Shown here in pieces: positions 9,402-17,837 of a stretch of DNA of 64,000 nt; position 1 is the stretch's first letter; the number at the start of each line of letters is the position of its first letter. The DNA lies in NCBI RefSeq assembly GCF_009759665.1, contig NZ_WQNE01000017.1, positions 62,001-126,000 on the forward strand. The letters are read 5' to 3'. This stretch comes from Bradyrhizobium cajani (lineage in GTDB: Bacteria; Pseudomonadota; Alphaproteobacteria; Rhizobiales; Xanthobacteraceae). The notes under the pieces were generated by a model. That model saw only the letters and a program-made list of their open reading frames with translations, did no database searches and had not been told where the DNA came from. The translations under genes and the position numbers were made by a program.

Positions 9402-10370
9402 ATGTCCATGCCTGCCTTGTTCAAGGGACGTCTCTCGATCCCCGTGATCGGTTCGCCGCTCTTCATCATCTCGGTGCCCGATCTCGTGATCGCGCAGTGC
9501 AAGGCGGGTGTGGTCGGCTCGTTTCCGGCGCTGAACGCGCGGCCGCCGGAGCTGCTCGACGAGTGGCTGGCGCGGATCACCGAGGAGCTCGCAGCCTACG
9601 ATCGCGCGCATCCCGAGCGGCCGTCGGCGCCGTTCGCTGTCAACCAGATCGTGCACAAGTCGAACAACCGGCTCGACCACGACATGCAACTCTGCGCCAA
9701 GTACAAGGTGCCGATGATCATCTCCTCGCTCGGGGCGCGCGAGGAGCTGAACCAGGCCGTGCACGGCTGGGGCGGCATCGTCTTCCACGACGTGATCAAC
9801 CAGAAATTCGCGCACAAGGCGATCGAGAAGGGCGCCGACGGCCTGATCCTGGTCGCGGCCGGCGCCGGCGGCCATGCCGGCACCATCTCGCCGCTCGCCT
9901 TCGTCGCCGAGACGCGAAAGTGGTTCGACGGTCCGATCGCGCTGTCGGGCGCGATCGGCAACGGCAAGGCGATCCGCGCCGCGCGCATCCTCGGTGCAGA
10001 CTTTGCCTATATCGGCTCGGCGTTCATCGCCACCAAGGAAGCGAACGCGGTCGAGAACTACAAGGAGATGATCGCGGGCTCGAGCGCCGACGACATCATC
10101 TATTCCAACCTCTTCACCGGCGTGCACGGCAACTACCTGAAGCCCTCGATCCTCGCCGCGGGCATGGACCCCGAGAACCTGCCGACGTCCGATCCGTCCA
10201 AGATGAATTTCGGCACCGACGCCTCCGGCGAACGCGCCAAGCCGAAGGCCTGGAAGGAGATCTGGGGCAGTGGTCAGGGCATCGGCAGCATCGAAGGCAT
10301 CGTGCCCGCCGCCGACCTGATCGCGCGCTTCAAGAAGGAATACGACGAGGCAATCGATCCGCCGCTGTGA
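9402..10370 (+). CDS. Nitronate monooxygenase-like FMN enzyme (copy 1)
   Basis: A 322-residue TIM-barrel flavoprotein of the 2-nitropropane dioxygenase/nitronate monooxygenase family, which oxidises alkyl nitronates with O2. Visible hallmarks are IGSPLFIISVPDLVIAQCKAG at the N-terminus, the FMN-binding GADGLILVAAGAGGHAGT block near residue 150, and the ALSGAIGNGKAIRAARILGAD phosphate-binding region near 185. The C-terminus contains WGSGQGIGSIEGIVP. It is a clear paralogue of the gene at 61677-62651: both share VIAQCKAGVVGSFPALNARP. The gene stands alone here between two dispersed repeats. True substrate is unknown; many members act on other compounds. Confidence 0.88.
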   Translation: MSMPALFKGRLSIPVIGSPLFIISVPDLVIAQCKAGVVGSFPALNARPPELLDEWLARITEELAAYDRAHPERPSAPFAVNQIVHKSNNRLDHDMQLCAKYKVPMIISSLGAREELNQAVHGWGGIVFHDVINQKFAHKAIEKGADGLILVAAGAGGHAGTISPLAFVAETRKWFDGPIALSGAIGNGKAIRAARILGADFAYIGSAFIATKEANAVENYKEMIAGSSADDIIYSNLFTGVHGNYLKPSILAAGMDPENLPTSDPSKMNFGTDASGERAKPKAWKEIWGSGQGIGSIEGIVPAADLIARFKKEYDEAIDPPL

Positions 10371-10400
10371 TGAAGGCTGTGGTCCCGCATCTCTCTCATC

Positions 10401-10570
10401 CGTCGTCCCGGACAAGCGCAGCGAAGCGGAGCGCCGATCCGGGACCCCCGCGCGAGCGCTTGCGCTCGTCGCGATACCCACAGGGAGTAGTTTGGCGAAG
10501 ACTCGGAGTGGGCATCTCGCGCCACAACTCCTTCCTGGGGTTATGAGTCCCCGCGTTCGCGGGGACGACA
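10401..10570. repeat. Dispersed inverted repeat, family 3
   Basis: A 170-bp element with complementary ends (GTCGTCCCGGAC... and ...CGCGGGGACGAC) and internal palindromic pieces (CGCGCGAGCGCTTGCGCTCG). It fills the gap between the monooxygenase and the thioesterase-like gene and is typical of repeated intergenic DNA in Bradyrhizobium. Confidence 0.7.
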
Positions 10571-10616
10571 GCTATTGCTGAGCTCCGACAGTCTAGGCCA
10601 ACGGAGATTTTGAGCG

Positions 10617-11390
10617 ATGACAGCCATCTACCGCGTCGACGGCAACAGTGTCGTCACCAGCCCGGATGCCGCCGGCCCCTGGGACCGGCGCATGCAGCAC
10701 GGCTCGGCGCCGGCTTCGCTGGTGACTTGGGCGGCCGAGCGCATTCCGACGCCGGTCGCCATGGACATCGCGCGCGTCACCATCGATCTGATGCGCCCCG
10801 TTCCGGTGGCGCCGCTGACGATTGCGACCGAAGTCCTGCGCGAGGGCCGCAAGATCCAGCTCTGCGGGATCAAGCTGCTCGCGGACGGCGTGCAGGTGGT
10901 CGGCGCCACCGTGCTCAAGGTCAGGCGCCAGGCGCTGACGCTGCCCGATGACGTCAAGGAGCTGCCGGTCACGCTGCCGTCGCCGGAGGACTCGCTGCTC
11001 GAGGACGGTCACGCCGCCACCAGCCCGTTCGTGCGCTCGGTCTCGATGCGGGCCGCCCGCGGCCGCTTCGGCCAGGCCGCCGCCGGCGCGATCTGGTTTC
11101 GCGTCGACCATCCGCTGATTGAAGGCGAAGCGGTCTCGCAGGCGATGCGCGCCGTGGTCGCCGCCGACTTCTCCAATGGCACCGCCTCGACGCTCGACTT
11201 TCGCGCCTGGACCTACATCAACGCCGATCTCACGGTGAACTTTTCGCGCCAGCCGGTCGGCGAGTGGATCCTGCTCGACGGTGAATCCTGGATCGGCCCC
11301 GACGGTGCCGGGCTCGCGATGTCGCGGCTGGCGGATAGGCGGGGATACTTCGGCCGCGCGGTGCAGAGCCTCGTGATCGAGAAACGGTAG
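10617..11390 (+). CDS. Thioesterase-family protein (double hotdog, TesB-like)
   Basis: A 257-residue protein that resembles acyl-CoA thioesterase II-like proteins annotated simply as thioesterase family. The N-terminal half has WDRRMQHGSAPASLVTWAAER followed by VTIDLMRPVPVAPLTIATEVLREGRKIQL, a hotdog helix and sheet pattern. The C-terminal half has a second hotdog with STLDFRAWTYINADLTVNFSRQP and GEWILLDGESWIGPDGAGLAMSRLAD, typical of the TesB fold. These enzymes release free acids from acyl-CoA. The start ATG at 10617 follows directly after a dispersed repeat. It is probably monocistronic; its substrate cannot be read from the sequence. Confidence 0.78.
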   Translation: MTAIYRVDGNSVVTSPDAAGPWDRRMQHGSAPASLVTWAAERIPTPVAMDIARVTIDLMRPVPVAPLTIATEVLREGRKIQLCGIKLLADGVQVVGATVLKVRRQALTLPDDVKELPVTLPSPEDSLLEDGHAATSPFVRSVSMRAARGRFGQAAAGAIWFRVDHPLIEGEAVSQAMRAVVAADFSNGTASTLDFRAWTYINADLTVNFSRQPVGEWILLDGESWIGPDGAGLAMSRLADRRGYFGRAVQSLVIEKR

Positions 11391-11547
11391 CGCGGATGTC
11401 TTTCCTCTCCCGCTCGCGGGTGGGGGAGTGGTGCGACCCGCACAGTTAATCCTGCATGGCTCCGACCCGCCTCACTTAACGGCAGATTAACCATCGCCCG
11501 CCAAGAATCCTCCTCACGGCCGCCAATCAGGACGAGAGGGACAGGCG

Positions 11548-11796
11548 ATGGATTTTGATTTTCTCAACAGCAAGACAGCCGCGACGCTGGACGAAATCCG
11601 CGTGCGCGTGGCTCACGCGCTGACCCGCCACCCGCTGTGCCGCAACGTCCGCTTCGACATCGTCAGCGTCCCCCGCACGCGCCGGGGCGGCAACTGGACG
11701 GTGACTCTGCAATCGGTCGAGCCGCGCGCGGTCTGGGAAGCCTCCGAGATCGTCGCCGACATCCAGGACGCCTACGATCTGGCCGCAGCCGCCTGA
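11548..11796 (+). CDS. Small conserved-looking protein of unknown function
   Basis: An 82-residue acidic, soluble protein (MDFDFLNSKTAATLDEIRVRVA...). It has no signal peptide, membrane segment or recognisable motif. The ATG is preceded by GAGAGGGACAGGCG. Composition and codon use match the surrounding genes, so it is probably real. It lies between the thioesterase-like gene and an exported protein gene with gaps of about 100-160 bp. Confidence 0.65.
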   Translation: MDFDFLNSKTAATLDEIRVRVAHALTRHPLCRNVRFDIVSVPRTRRGGNWTVTLQSVEPRAVWEASEIVADIQDAYDLAAAA

Positions 11797-11898
11797 TTCT
11801 CTTGAGTTTTCTAGGCCGTGTCGCCGCAGTCCGCGCGATTGTCGCCGCGCCGGCACGGTTAAGCCTTAATTATCGCCCAGTTTCCGGGCAGGGATCAC

Positions 11899-12639
11899 GT
11901 GGACTTGAAGTCGGACGCGGAGAGACGTTTGTCCAAAGCCATCACCATCATCGCGCTGACCTGTTTCCTCGTCCTCGGCGCCGCGACCACCGCCATCCTC
12001 GGCCGCGACAGCGTACCCAGCGTCAGTGCCGAAATGATTTCGCAGACGCCCCCGGCCAAGCCGCTTGCGACCAACCGCGCCGCCAAGGCCGATCGCCTGG
12101 TCCCGACGCTGGCGCTGGCCTCGGCCGCAATCGAGCCGGTTCAGGTGCCGGCCGACAGGCTCGCCCAGGCCCCCATGTTGACCGAGCCGCTGCGTCAGGC
12201 CTTTGCCGCCGCAACGCCGAGCGATTTCCCGATGACGAAAGCAAGTGGGCACGAAGCGCCTGCCGCGGCGGAGGTTCCTGCCGTCGAAGTCCCGGCCAAG
12301 CCGAAGGTCGTGGCCAAGCCGCAGCCGCAGAAATCCTATTCGCTGCTCTCCGACGTGCAGATTTCAGGCATCAAGGATCGCCTGAAGCTGTCGTCGTCGC
12401 AGGAATATTACTGGCCCTCGGTCGAGACCGCGCTGCGCAACGTCGCCCGCAAGATCCAGGCGAACAAGCTCTCCAATCCGAACGTGCAGGGCGTGCCGAT
12501 TGATCCGAACTGCGACGAGGTCCAGCAATTGAAGTCGGCGGCGATGCCGCTGCTGTTCCAGCTGCGCGACGACCAGAAAGAGGAAGTGCGCAAGCTCGCC
12601 CGCATCATCGGGCTCGAGAAGGTCGCACAGCAGATCTGA
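11899..12639 (+). CDS. Membrane-anchored/exported protein, Spy-like C-terminal segment
   Basis: A 246-residue protein starting at GTG 11899. A single hydrophobic segment (AITIIALTCFLVLGAATTAIL, residues 14-34) is an anchor or uncleaved signal. A Pro/Ala/Lys-rich linker follows (to about residue 145), then a helical C-terminal domain: DVQISGIKDRLKLSSSQEYYWPSVETALRNVARK. The pattern of a hydrophobic pair followed by L-x-x-x-Q-x-x-x-W resembles the LTxxQ repeats of Spy/CpxP-type periplasmic proteins, but I cannot confirm the family. The next gene downstream has a similar anchored architecture and its own stress-type promoter. Confidence 0.65.
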   Translation: MDLKSDAERRLSKAITIIALTCFLVLGAATTAILGRDSVPSVSAEMISQTPPAKPLATNRAAKADRLVPTLALASAAIEPVQVPADRLAQAPMLTEPLRQAFAAATPSDFPMTKASGHEAPAAAEVPAVEVPAKPKVVAKPQPQKSYSLLSDVQISGIKDRLKLSSSQEYYWPSVETALRNVARKIQANKLSNPNVQGVPIDPNCDEVQQLKSAAMPLLFQLRDDQKEEVRKLARIIGLEKVAQQI

Positions 12640-12673
12640 GGCGTAAGTTCCTCTGGGAACTGCTCCTTCATCA

Positions 12674-12699
12674 GGAACATCCGGCAATCAACGTGCGTT
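12674..12699 (+). promoter_or_regulatory. EcfG-type (general stress) promoter, GGAAC-N17-CGTT
   Basis: GGAAC at 12674-12678 and CGTT at 12696-12699, 17 nt apart, 26 nt before the ATG at 12726. This matches exactly the alphaproteobacterial EcfG (sigma for general stress response) consensus GGAAC-N16/17-CGTT. Confidence 0.7.
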
Positions 12700-12725
12700 G
12701 CTCGCCCCAAAGAGGGAGTGGACCA

Positions 12726-13421
12726 ATGCGCGCCTCGACAGCCTATTTCGTCGGTGCCGGAACCATCATCGCGGCCATTGCCATTGGTCTCGGCGGCGGC
12801 ATCGTTGCCGGCAACATCATGAATCCGGTCGCGCCCAAGCAGGGCCTCGATACCAGCAAGATGGAGCGGCGCGCTGGCGCCGCCGCATCGGCCAACACAC
12901 CTGCCACGACGAACGTCCCGTCCGAACGCGTGCAATATCTCACCGGCTCGCAAGCCTTCGGCGCAATGATCGCCGCGCCGGCGCAGGCCGAAGTCAAGCC
13001 CGCGGCCGCAAAGTCCGAGACACAGACCACTCAGACGAACGCTGAACCATCGGCACCGCCGCCTTCGCAAGCGGCTGCGGTCGAGCCGCCCAAGCCGGCA
13101 CCAGCTTCACCGTCGCAAGCCGCAAAACCCGCCGAGCAGCAGGCAGCGACGGAGCCATCCGCCTCACCCGACAACGCCTATGCCAAAGCCAGGGAATCCG
13201 ACATGAAGCGCGCCGCGTTCGAACGGCGCCGGATCGACCGCCGCGAGCGCTGGGCGGAACGTCACCGTTATGACGCCCGCGACCCGCGCGGCATGCGCGA
13301 CCGCACCGATTGGGACGACGTCGCGCGCAACATCCGCGAAGATTCCGATGCGCGCGACTACGCGGGCCGTCCGCGCGGCGGCTTCCCGCAGATCAGGCTG
13401 TTCGGGCCGGACGACGACTAG
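12726..13421 (+). CDS. Membrane-anchored protein with charged C-terminal domain, unknown
   Basis: A 231-residue protein. The start ATG 12726 follows AGAGGGAGTGG. Residues 5-30 form a single glycine-rich transmembrane helix (YFVGAGTIIAAIAIGLGGGI). Residues 35-155 are a Pro/Ala/Gln/Thr-rich extended linker, and residues 155-231 are strongly charged (KRAAFERRRIDRRERWAERH, then many Arg/Asp). The layout suggests an inner-membrane anchored periplasmic protein that contacts a charged surface such as peptidoglycan or outer membrane. I recognise no family. An EcfG-type promoter lies 26 nt upstream, so it probably belongs to the general stress regulon. Confidence 0.7.
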   Translation: MRASTAYFVGAGTIIAAIAIGLGGGIVAGNIMNPVAPKQGLDTSKMERRAGAAASANTPATTNVPSERVQYLTGSQAFGAMIAAPAQAEVKPAAAKSETQTTQTNAEPSAPPPSQAAAVEPPKPAPASPSQAAKPAEQQAATEPSASPDNAYAKARESDMKRAAFERRRIDRRERWAERHRYDARDPRGMRDRTDWDDVARNIREDSDARDYAGRPRGGFPQIRLFGPDDD

Positions 13422-13496
13422 CATTCACCGCCGTGCGTTCGGCGGAACGGCGGCCGGTAGCGTCTAGGCACGTTCTCCCACGACGGCAGACGAGGC

Positions 13497-13721
13497 TCAG
13501 CCGCCGCGCGACTCCACGACCTTGCGGCAGGCATCGGAGAGCTTCGTCTTGTTCTCGCGCAGGCAGGCATTCATCTGCGGCGGCTTGCCGACATGTTCGG
13601 CGCAGAACTTGCTGGCGTCGCCGCGGCAGGCCATCTGCTCCTGCAGCGTCGGACCCGATTGCGCGGCGGCGGGCAGGGTGGCGGTGGCGAGCAGCAGCGC
13701 GGCAATAACCGAAATCTTCAT
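13497..13721 (-). CDS. Small secreted cysteine-rich protein
   Basis: A 74-residue protein starting at ATG 13721, preceded by AGAGGTGCTTC. The signal peptide is clear (MKISVIAALLLATATLPAAA, cleavage before QSG). The mature 53 residues contain four cysteines in the pattern MACRGDASKFC...MNACLRE...DACRKV, which is reminiscent of the cysteine-rich repeat found in some secreted rhizobial proteins (CxxD..xFC..V.....C). Function unknown; secretion and disulfides are the only safe inferences. It is convergent with the 12726 gene. Confidence 0.7.
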   Translation of the reverse strand: MKISVIAALLLATATLPAAAQSGPTLQEQMACRGDASKFCAEHVGKPPQMNACLRENKTKLSDACRKVVESRGG

Positions 13722-13745
13722 GAAGCACCTCTGTTGGAATTGTCG

Positions 13746-13765
13746 TTGATCCCGCCGGGGATCAA
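13746..13765. promoter_or_regulatory. Perfect inverted repeat TTGATCCC-GCCG-GGGATCAA
   Basis: An 8-bp perfect stem with 4-nt loop that lies 25 nt upstream of the ATG of the cysteine-rich protein (13721, minus). It may be an operator or a leader hairpin. Confidence 0.5.
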
Positions 13766-13803
13766 GCGGGGCGGACCATCTCGCGGCGGCCGGCCGGCGG
13801 TCC

Positions 13804-13869
13804 ATGCCATGTTCATGGCATCGGGCTCCGCTTCCGCGCCGCCGTGGCCTCCCCCCATCTTCATGGCAT
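13804..13869. repeat. ATGCCATG/CATGGCAT palindrome with an extra arm
   Basis: ATGCCATG-TT-CATGGCAT at 13804-13821 is a perfect 8-bp inverted repeat; the right arm CATGGCAT recurs at 13862-13869. The left arm can pair with either right arm. Location is the leader region between divergent small secreted protein genes. Confidence 0.5.
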
Positions 13870-13964
13870 GTATCGGCGTGCCGTCTTTTGTCATTCAGGC
13901 TGCACGTCGGCTGCGGAATCCGGTGAATTGCATCGGAGCGCCGAACGGGAAGCAGGAGAGCAAG

Positions 13965-14255
13965 ATGTCGAAGAGAATGGGAGCGTTGAGCGCCGGGCTG
14001 ACGATCATGGCTCTGGCGGGGTCGGCGATGGTGTCGCTGGGAACGAGTCCCGCGCAGGCCGTGGTCTATTGCAAGACGGTGGGCGTGCCCAAGGGGTGCG
14101 TGGTGCGGCCGACTGCGGCGGTGGTGGTCGCGCCGGGAGCTCCGGTCGCACGTGCTGCGGTCGCGACTCCCGGTGTCGGCGCGCCCGGCGTCGGCGTGCG
14201 CGCCGGGACGCCGATGAATCGCGGCGGCCCGGTCAATCGCGTCGGCGTGCGCTGA
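13965..14255 (+). CDS. Small exported Ala/Val/Gly/Pro-rich protein
   Basis: A 96-residue protein. ATG 13965 is preceded by GCAGGAGAGCAAG. The signal peptide ends near residue 32 (TSPAQAVVY). The mature part starts with CKTVGVPKGCVV, which has two cysteines, and continues as a low-complexity VAPGAPVARAAV/GVGAPGVGVRAG sequence. This composition is common in small periplasmic or cell-surface proteins of Bradyrhizobium; no function is known. A homologous-looking N-terminal 'VYCKTVGVPKGCVVRP' block suggests a small conserved family. Confidence 0.6.
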   Translation: MSKRMGALSAGLTIMALAGSAMVSLGTSPAQAVVYCKTVGVPKGCVVRPTAAVVVAPGAPVARAAVATPGVGAPGVGVRAGTPMNRGGPVNRVGVR

Positions 14256-14390
14256 TATTCCATTCGATTGATTTGATCGTATCGCTTCGGGCCAACGGAG
14301 CCCTGCGGACGAACCCCCCGTCCTCCGCAGGCAAATAATCCGGCCCGTGCCCTCTCTCCGTGCGTCCCACGCGCCCGGGGAGGGGGCTTT

Positions 14391-16316
14391 TCAGCCGGCG
14401 GCGGCGTCGCTGTCGGGAAAACGTTGCGGCAATTGCAGCCGCACGCACGTGCCCGATGCATCCGAGGTCAGATCGAGCACCGCGCCGCAGCGTGCGGCGC
14501 GGCTCCTCATGTTGCGCAAGCCCCGCGCGGTCTGGCCGGCGCTCGCGCTCGCGCCATTGACGGCGAGTGCAAAGCCCTTGCCGTCGTCCGTGACGCTGAT
14601 GACGCCATACGGCCCATGGGCGCCGTCGAGCGTCTCGATGCTGACCGCGATGTGGCGCGCCTCCGCGTGCTTGACCGCGTTGGTCACGGCCTCGTCAAGG
14701 ATGCGCACGATCTGGATGACGTGCCATGGCCTCAGTTCAGGATGCAGCGGCAGGCCCTGCGGCGTCGCCACGCGCCAGTCGAGCGCGATGTCGTGCGGCC
14801 GCAATTGCGCCGTCGCGCGCTCGCGCCAGGAGCCGAGCGCGAGCATCAGGTCGCCGCCGATGTCGTCCATGGAATCGATGACGAGACGCAGATCCTTCAG
14901 CGCGGCGCGTGCCGCGTCCGTGATGGTCGCACCCTCATGGCCGCGCTCGGAGAGCGCGACGATGCTGACGAGCTGACCGCCGAGTCCGTCATGCAGGTCG
15001 CGCATCAGGCGCGTGCGCTCGTTGGCGAGCGCCGCGGCGCGGGCGCGCGCTTCCTCGCGGGCAAAGCTCGCTGTCAGCCGCTCCTCGGCCTCGCGCACGC
15101 GTGCGACGAGCTGGCCGGCAAAACTGTCGACCTGGTTCAGCGCCCGCGCAAAGCGCCAGGTCAGTCCCGCGCCGATCGCGACCAGCATGGCCGAATAGGA
15201 CAGGCGCGTGACGAAGATACGCTCCTCCGGGATGATCTCGAAGACCGAGAACATGTCGTGAAACCAGCAGACCAGCACGATGGTGACGGCGCAGCCGAAG
15301 GTGAAGCTCGCCGCGTCCTGCCGCTTGATCACCGCCCGCGTCACGATCACCGCCAGCAGCATCAGGCAGATGCCGACGGTGGGCACGCCGAGGAACAGGA
15401 AGATGATGCGCGGAATCGGCTGGCTCGCAAGCAGCCCGACCAGCAGGATGGCGAATCCCGGCACGAACAGCAGCAGCCCGTAGCGGGGCCAGCGCCAGCC
15501 AAAGAACAGCACCGCGAACGCCACGACGAGCGCGCTCTCGATCGGCGCCGAGGCGAGCAGGATGGCGGCCAGTCGCGGATAAGGCGCAGGCGGTATCGGC
15601 GGCGGTACGAAAGCCTGCACGGCGCCGACCAGCATGCCGAGCGCCAGCACGCCATAGACCGGCTCACGGCGCCGCATCAGCCACATGATCGCGAGGATCA
15701 CCGCAAGCAGCGACTGCCAGGCGGAAAACACCACCGGCAGCGTGACGAAGAGCAACGTGCGCGTCTCGTAGGCCGGCCGCACTGCCTCGTCCGGTCCGAT
15801 GTAGATCGTGTCGAGAAATCCCTTGAGCGGCCCCCAGACCAGCAGGCGCACGGTGATCCGGTTGGCTCCGTCGTGCAGAAGGGACGACGGGATCGTCGCG
15901 ATCTCCGGCGTGTTGCGGTCCGGCCGGTTGGCGACGGCGTCGCGCCGGGAATCGAGCACGATGACGTCGTTGATGGCGACCTCCACCGCGTTGCTGAAGC
16001 GCGGCAGATACACCGACCATCCCGAGCCGGCATCGGCGGGCCGGAAAGTGAAGGCGCTGGTGTAGAGCGGCGGGTCGGCGAGCGAATAGCGCGAGGCGGT
16101 GAAATGGGGCAGCGTGACGGGGCGCGTCGTCCCGTCCTCTCGCAGGGTGAACGCGCTCACGGCAAAATCCTCGGGGTCGTTCGGGTGGAGCAGTTGCAGC
16201 CCGAGGATGGTGGCGGTCACGATCAACGCCTGGAGCAGAAGATAGGGCAGGATGCGCGAGCGCCACAGCCGGCGCCGCGCGCGCGTAACCACCGCCTTCG
16301 CCGCAATCTCGCTCAC
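14391..16316 (-). CDS. Sensor histidine kinase, NarX/LiaS type with extracytoplasmic domain
   Basis: A 641-residue membrane kinase. One N-terminal helix (residues 22-44) is followed by a periplasmic beta-rich domain (about 45-190; RFSNAVEVAINDVIVLDSRRD), then seven or so hydrophobic helices (195-400), resembling 7TMR-DISM receptors. A cytoplasmic coiled segment (400-435) leads to the HisKA_3 dimerisation domain with phospho-His in RDLHDGLGGQLV near residue 440, and a HATPase_c domain with DEAVTNAVKHAEA (N box) and TDDGKGFAL (G box). The stop region of the upstream regulator overlaps its start by 4 nt (ATGA at 16313-16316), so the pair is translationally coupled. Signal unknown. Confidence 0.88.
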   Translation of the reverse strand: MSEIAAKAVVTRARRRLWRSRILPYLLLQALIVTATILGLQLLHPNDPEDFAVSAFTLREDGTTRPVTLPHFTASRYSLADPPLYTSAFTFRPADAGSGWSVYLPRFSNAVEVAINDVIVLDSRRDAVANRPDRNTPEIATIPSSLLHDGANRITVRLLVWGPLKGFLDTIYIGPDEAVRPAYETRTLLFVTLPVVFSAWQSLLAVILAIMWLMRRREPVYGVLALGMLVGAVQAFVPPPIPPAPYPRLAAILLASAPIESALVVAFAVLFFGWRWPRYGLLLFVPGFAILLVGLLASQPIPRIIFLFLGVPTVGICLMLLAVIVTRAVIKRQDAASFTFGCAVTIVLVCWFHDMFSVFEIIPEERIFVTRLSYSAMLVAIGAGLTWRFARALNQVDSFAGQLVARVREAEERLTASFAREEARARAAALANERTRLMRDLHDGLGGQLVSIVALSERGHEGATITDAARAALKDLRLVIDSMDDIGGDLMLALGSWRERATAQLRPHDIALDWRVATPQGLPLHPELRPWHVIQIVRILDEAVTNAVKHAEARHIAVSIETLDGAHGPYGVISVTDDGKGFALAVNGASASAGQTARGLRNMRSRAARCGAVLDLTSDASGTCVRLQLPQRFPDSDAAAG

Positions 16317-17002
16317 AGCTTGATCAGGCCCTGTTGCACCGCTTCGAACACGGCCTCGCTGCGCGTGTGCACCTCGAGCTTGCGATAGATGTTCTTGATG
16401 TGGCCGGGCACGGTTTGGCGTGACAGGCCGAGATGGCTTGCGATCTCGGCGTAGCTGAAACCCTTGGCGATGCCCCAGAGGATGTCGATCTCGCGCGGGG
16501 TGAGCCTTGCTGTGTTGAGCACGGGCCCGGGCGGCGGCTCGGCCGCGCCTTGCGCGGTACCTTGCGTTCTGCGGACGATGAAGCGGGCGATCGAGGCCGA
16601 GATCGGCGAATGTCCCGCGACGAGGTCGCGCACCGTGGTGGCGATGTCGGTCGGAAAGGCGTCCTTGAGGAGATAGCCGGTGGCGCCGACCGTGATCGCC
16701 GTGATCACGCTTTCCTCGTCGCCGAGCGCCGAGATCACCATGATCTCGGTGTCGGGAAAGCGCAGCCTGGTCTCGCGGATCAGCTCGACGCCATGGCCGT
16801 CGGGCAGCCGCAGATCGGTGAGCAGCACGCGCGGCGCGGCATTGCCGAGTGCGGAGCGGGCCTCCCCCAGCGTGCCGGCGGTGCGGACCTGGTAACCGGC
16901 CTTGACCAGCGCGTCCTGAAGCCGCCAGCAGGTCGGCGCGTCGTCCTCGACGAGGAGGATGGTGATGGCCTCACCCGTCTCGCCCTGTTCGGTCATGGTC
17001 AT
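16313..17002 (-). CDS. LuxR/NarL-family response regulator
   Basis: A 229-residue two-domain regulator. The receiver domain (about 13-130) has the acidic pocket EDD (residues 19-21), phospho-acceptor Asp near residue 63 (LLTDLRLPDG) and the KDAF lysine near 113. The C-terminal LuxR helix-turn-helix reads LTPREIDILWGIAKGFSYAEIASHLGLSRQTVPGHIKNIYRKL. Normally the last segment reads QTVKxHxxNIYRKL; here it is QTVPGHIKNIYRKL, within family variation. Two start codons, 17002 and 16996, are possible. It is the first gene of a two-gene operon with the sensor kinase at 14391, which presumably phosphorylates it. Confidence 0.9.
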   Translation of the reverse strand: MTMTEQGETGEAITILLVEDDAPTCWRLQDALVKAGYQVRTAGTLGEARSALGNAAPRVLLTDLRLPDGHGVELIRETRLRFPDTEIMVISALGDEESVITAITVGATGYLLKDAFPTDIATTVRDLVAGHSPISASIARFIVRRTQGTAQGAAEPPPGPVLNTARLTPREIDILWGIAKGFSYAEIASHLGLSRQTVPGHIKNIYRKLEVHTRSEAVFEAVQQGLIKL

Positions 17003-17140
17003 CGTCCCGCACCGCGTGTCCCCCGCGCCGCAAGGCCAAGCTTAGCCTCAGCGCGGAGACCGTGACACCCATAATCATGGGGGCGACGACCGTCAGGCGG
17101 AAGCTATGGCGTGCCGTGCCCCGCCGGCCTCTGATCTGTC

Positions 17141-17374
17141 CTACAGAACGTCCACCCTTGGCGGTGGATAGCGCCGCGCCAGCATCGACAGCGACAGACG
17201 CCGCTCGTCCTCCGGCAGCTCCAGATATGCCAGCACCTGCGGCCGTTTCCAGTCGCCGATGCCGAAATCCATCGTCGACCACTTCTGCGGCTCCGGACCC
17301 TCGAGGCCCCGAACCCAGACGAAGAAGCGGGGCAGGTCGTCGGCATCCGCTTCGCTCGTGCGTCTCCTGGCCAT
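17141..17374 (-). CDS. Small acidic protein of unknown function
   Basis: A 77-residue soluble protein starting at ATG 17374 (a TTG lies one codon earlier). It reads like a domain with aromatic clusters: FFVWVRGLEGPEPQKWSTMDFGIGDWKR. No recognised motif, signal or membrane segment. It is upstream of the two-component pair on the same strand; the 140-bp gap contains no obvious terminator, so co-transcription is possible. Confidence 0.6.
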   Translation of the reverse strand: MARRRTSEADADDLPRFFVWVRGLEGPEPQKWSTMDFGIGDWKRPQVLAYLELPEDERRLSLSMLARRYPPPRVDVL

Positions 17375-17534
17375 CAAAGCTGCTCACTGCATCGGTACGC
17401 GTTGCCGCACGATATAGGTACTGGCGCGGCGAAGTCGAACGCCCTGACCACCGGTTGCGCCGGTCAGCACGCAGCTCTATCGGGGGAGAGGATGTGCGGA
17501 TGCCGGCGCCAGCCGCGTGCGCGGCACTTCGGCG

Positions 17535-17837
17535 TCACTGCCAGATCCGGCTCTCCGCCACGCGGTTGATGTCGGCAAGGCGGCGGTCGGCGTCGCCGTG
17601 AAGATCAAGGCTTGCGACCAGCGCCAGCAGGCGATGATAGGCATTGTCGGCGATTTCGACCGGCAGCGGCGCCTCGTCAAAAGCCTCGACGTAACTGCCG
17701 ACAAGACCGCTCAACAGGCGGCAAAGGCCGCGCTGGGCGGGATCGTCCCGGCCGAGCGTCTCGAGCTTCTGCTGAAATGTCCGGAAGGTGCGCAGGCCGT
17801 GGTGCTGCTGCGAAAGCCACGTGTGCAGGTCGTTCAT
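17535..17837 (-). CDS. Small alpha-helical protein of unknown function
   Basis: A 100-residue protein starting at ATG 17837, with AAGAGG 5 nt upstream; a further upstream TTG is not favoured. The sequence is rich in predicted helix (TFQQKLETLGRDDPAQRGLCRLLSGLVGSYVEAFDEAPLPVEIADNAYHRLLALVASLD). It resembles small anti-toxin-like or regulator proteins only vaguely; I do not assign a family. No partner gene adjacent. Confidence 0.6.
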   Translation of the reverse strand: MNDLHTWLSQQHHGLRTFRTFQQKLETLGRDDPAQRGLCRLLSGLVGSYVEAFDEAPLPVEIADNAYHRLLALVASLDLHGDADRRLADINRVAESRIWQ

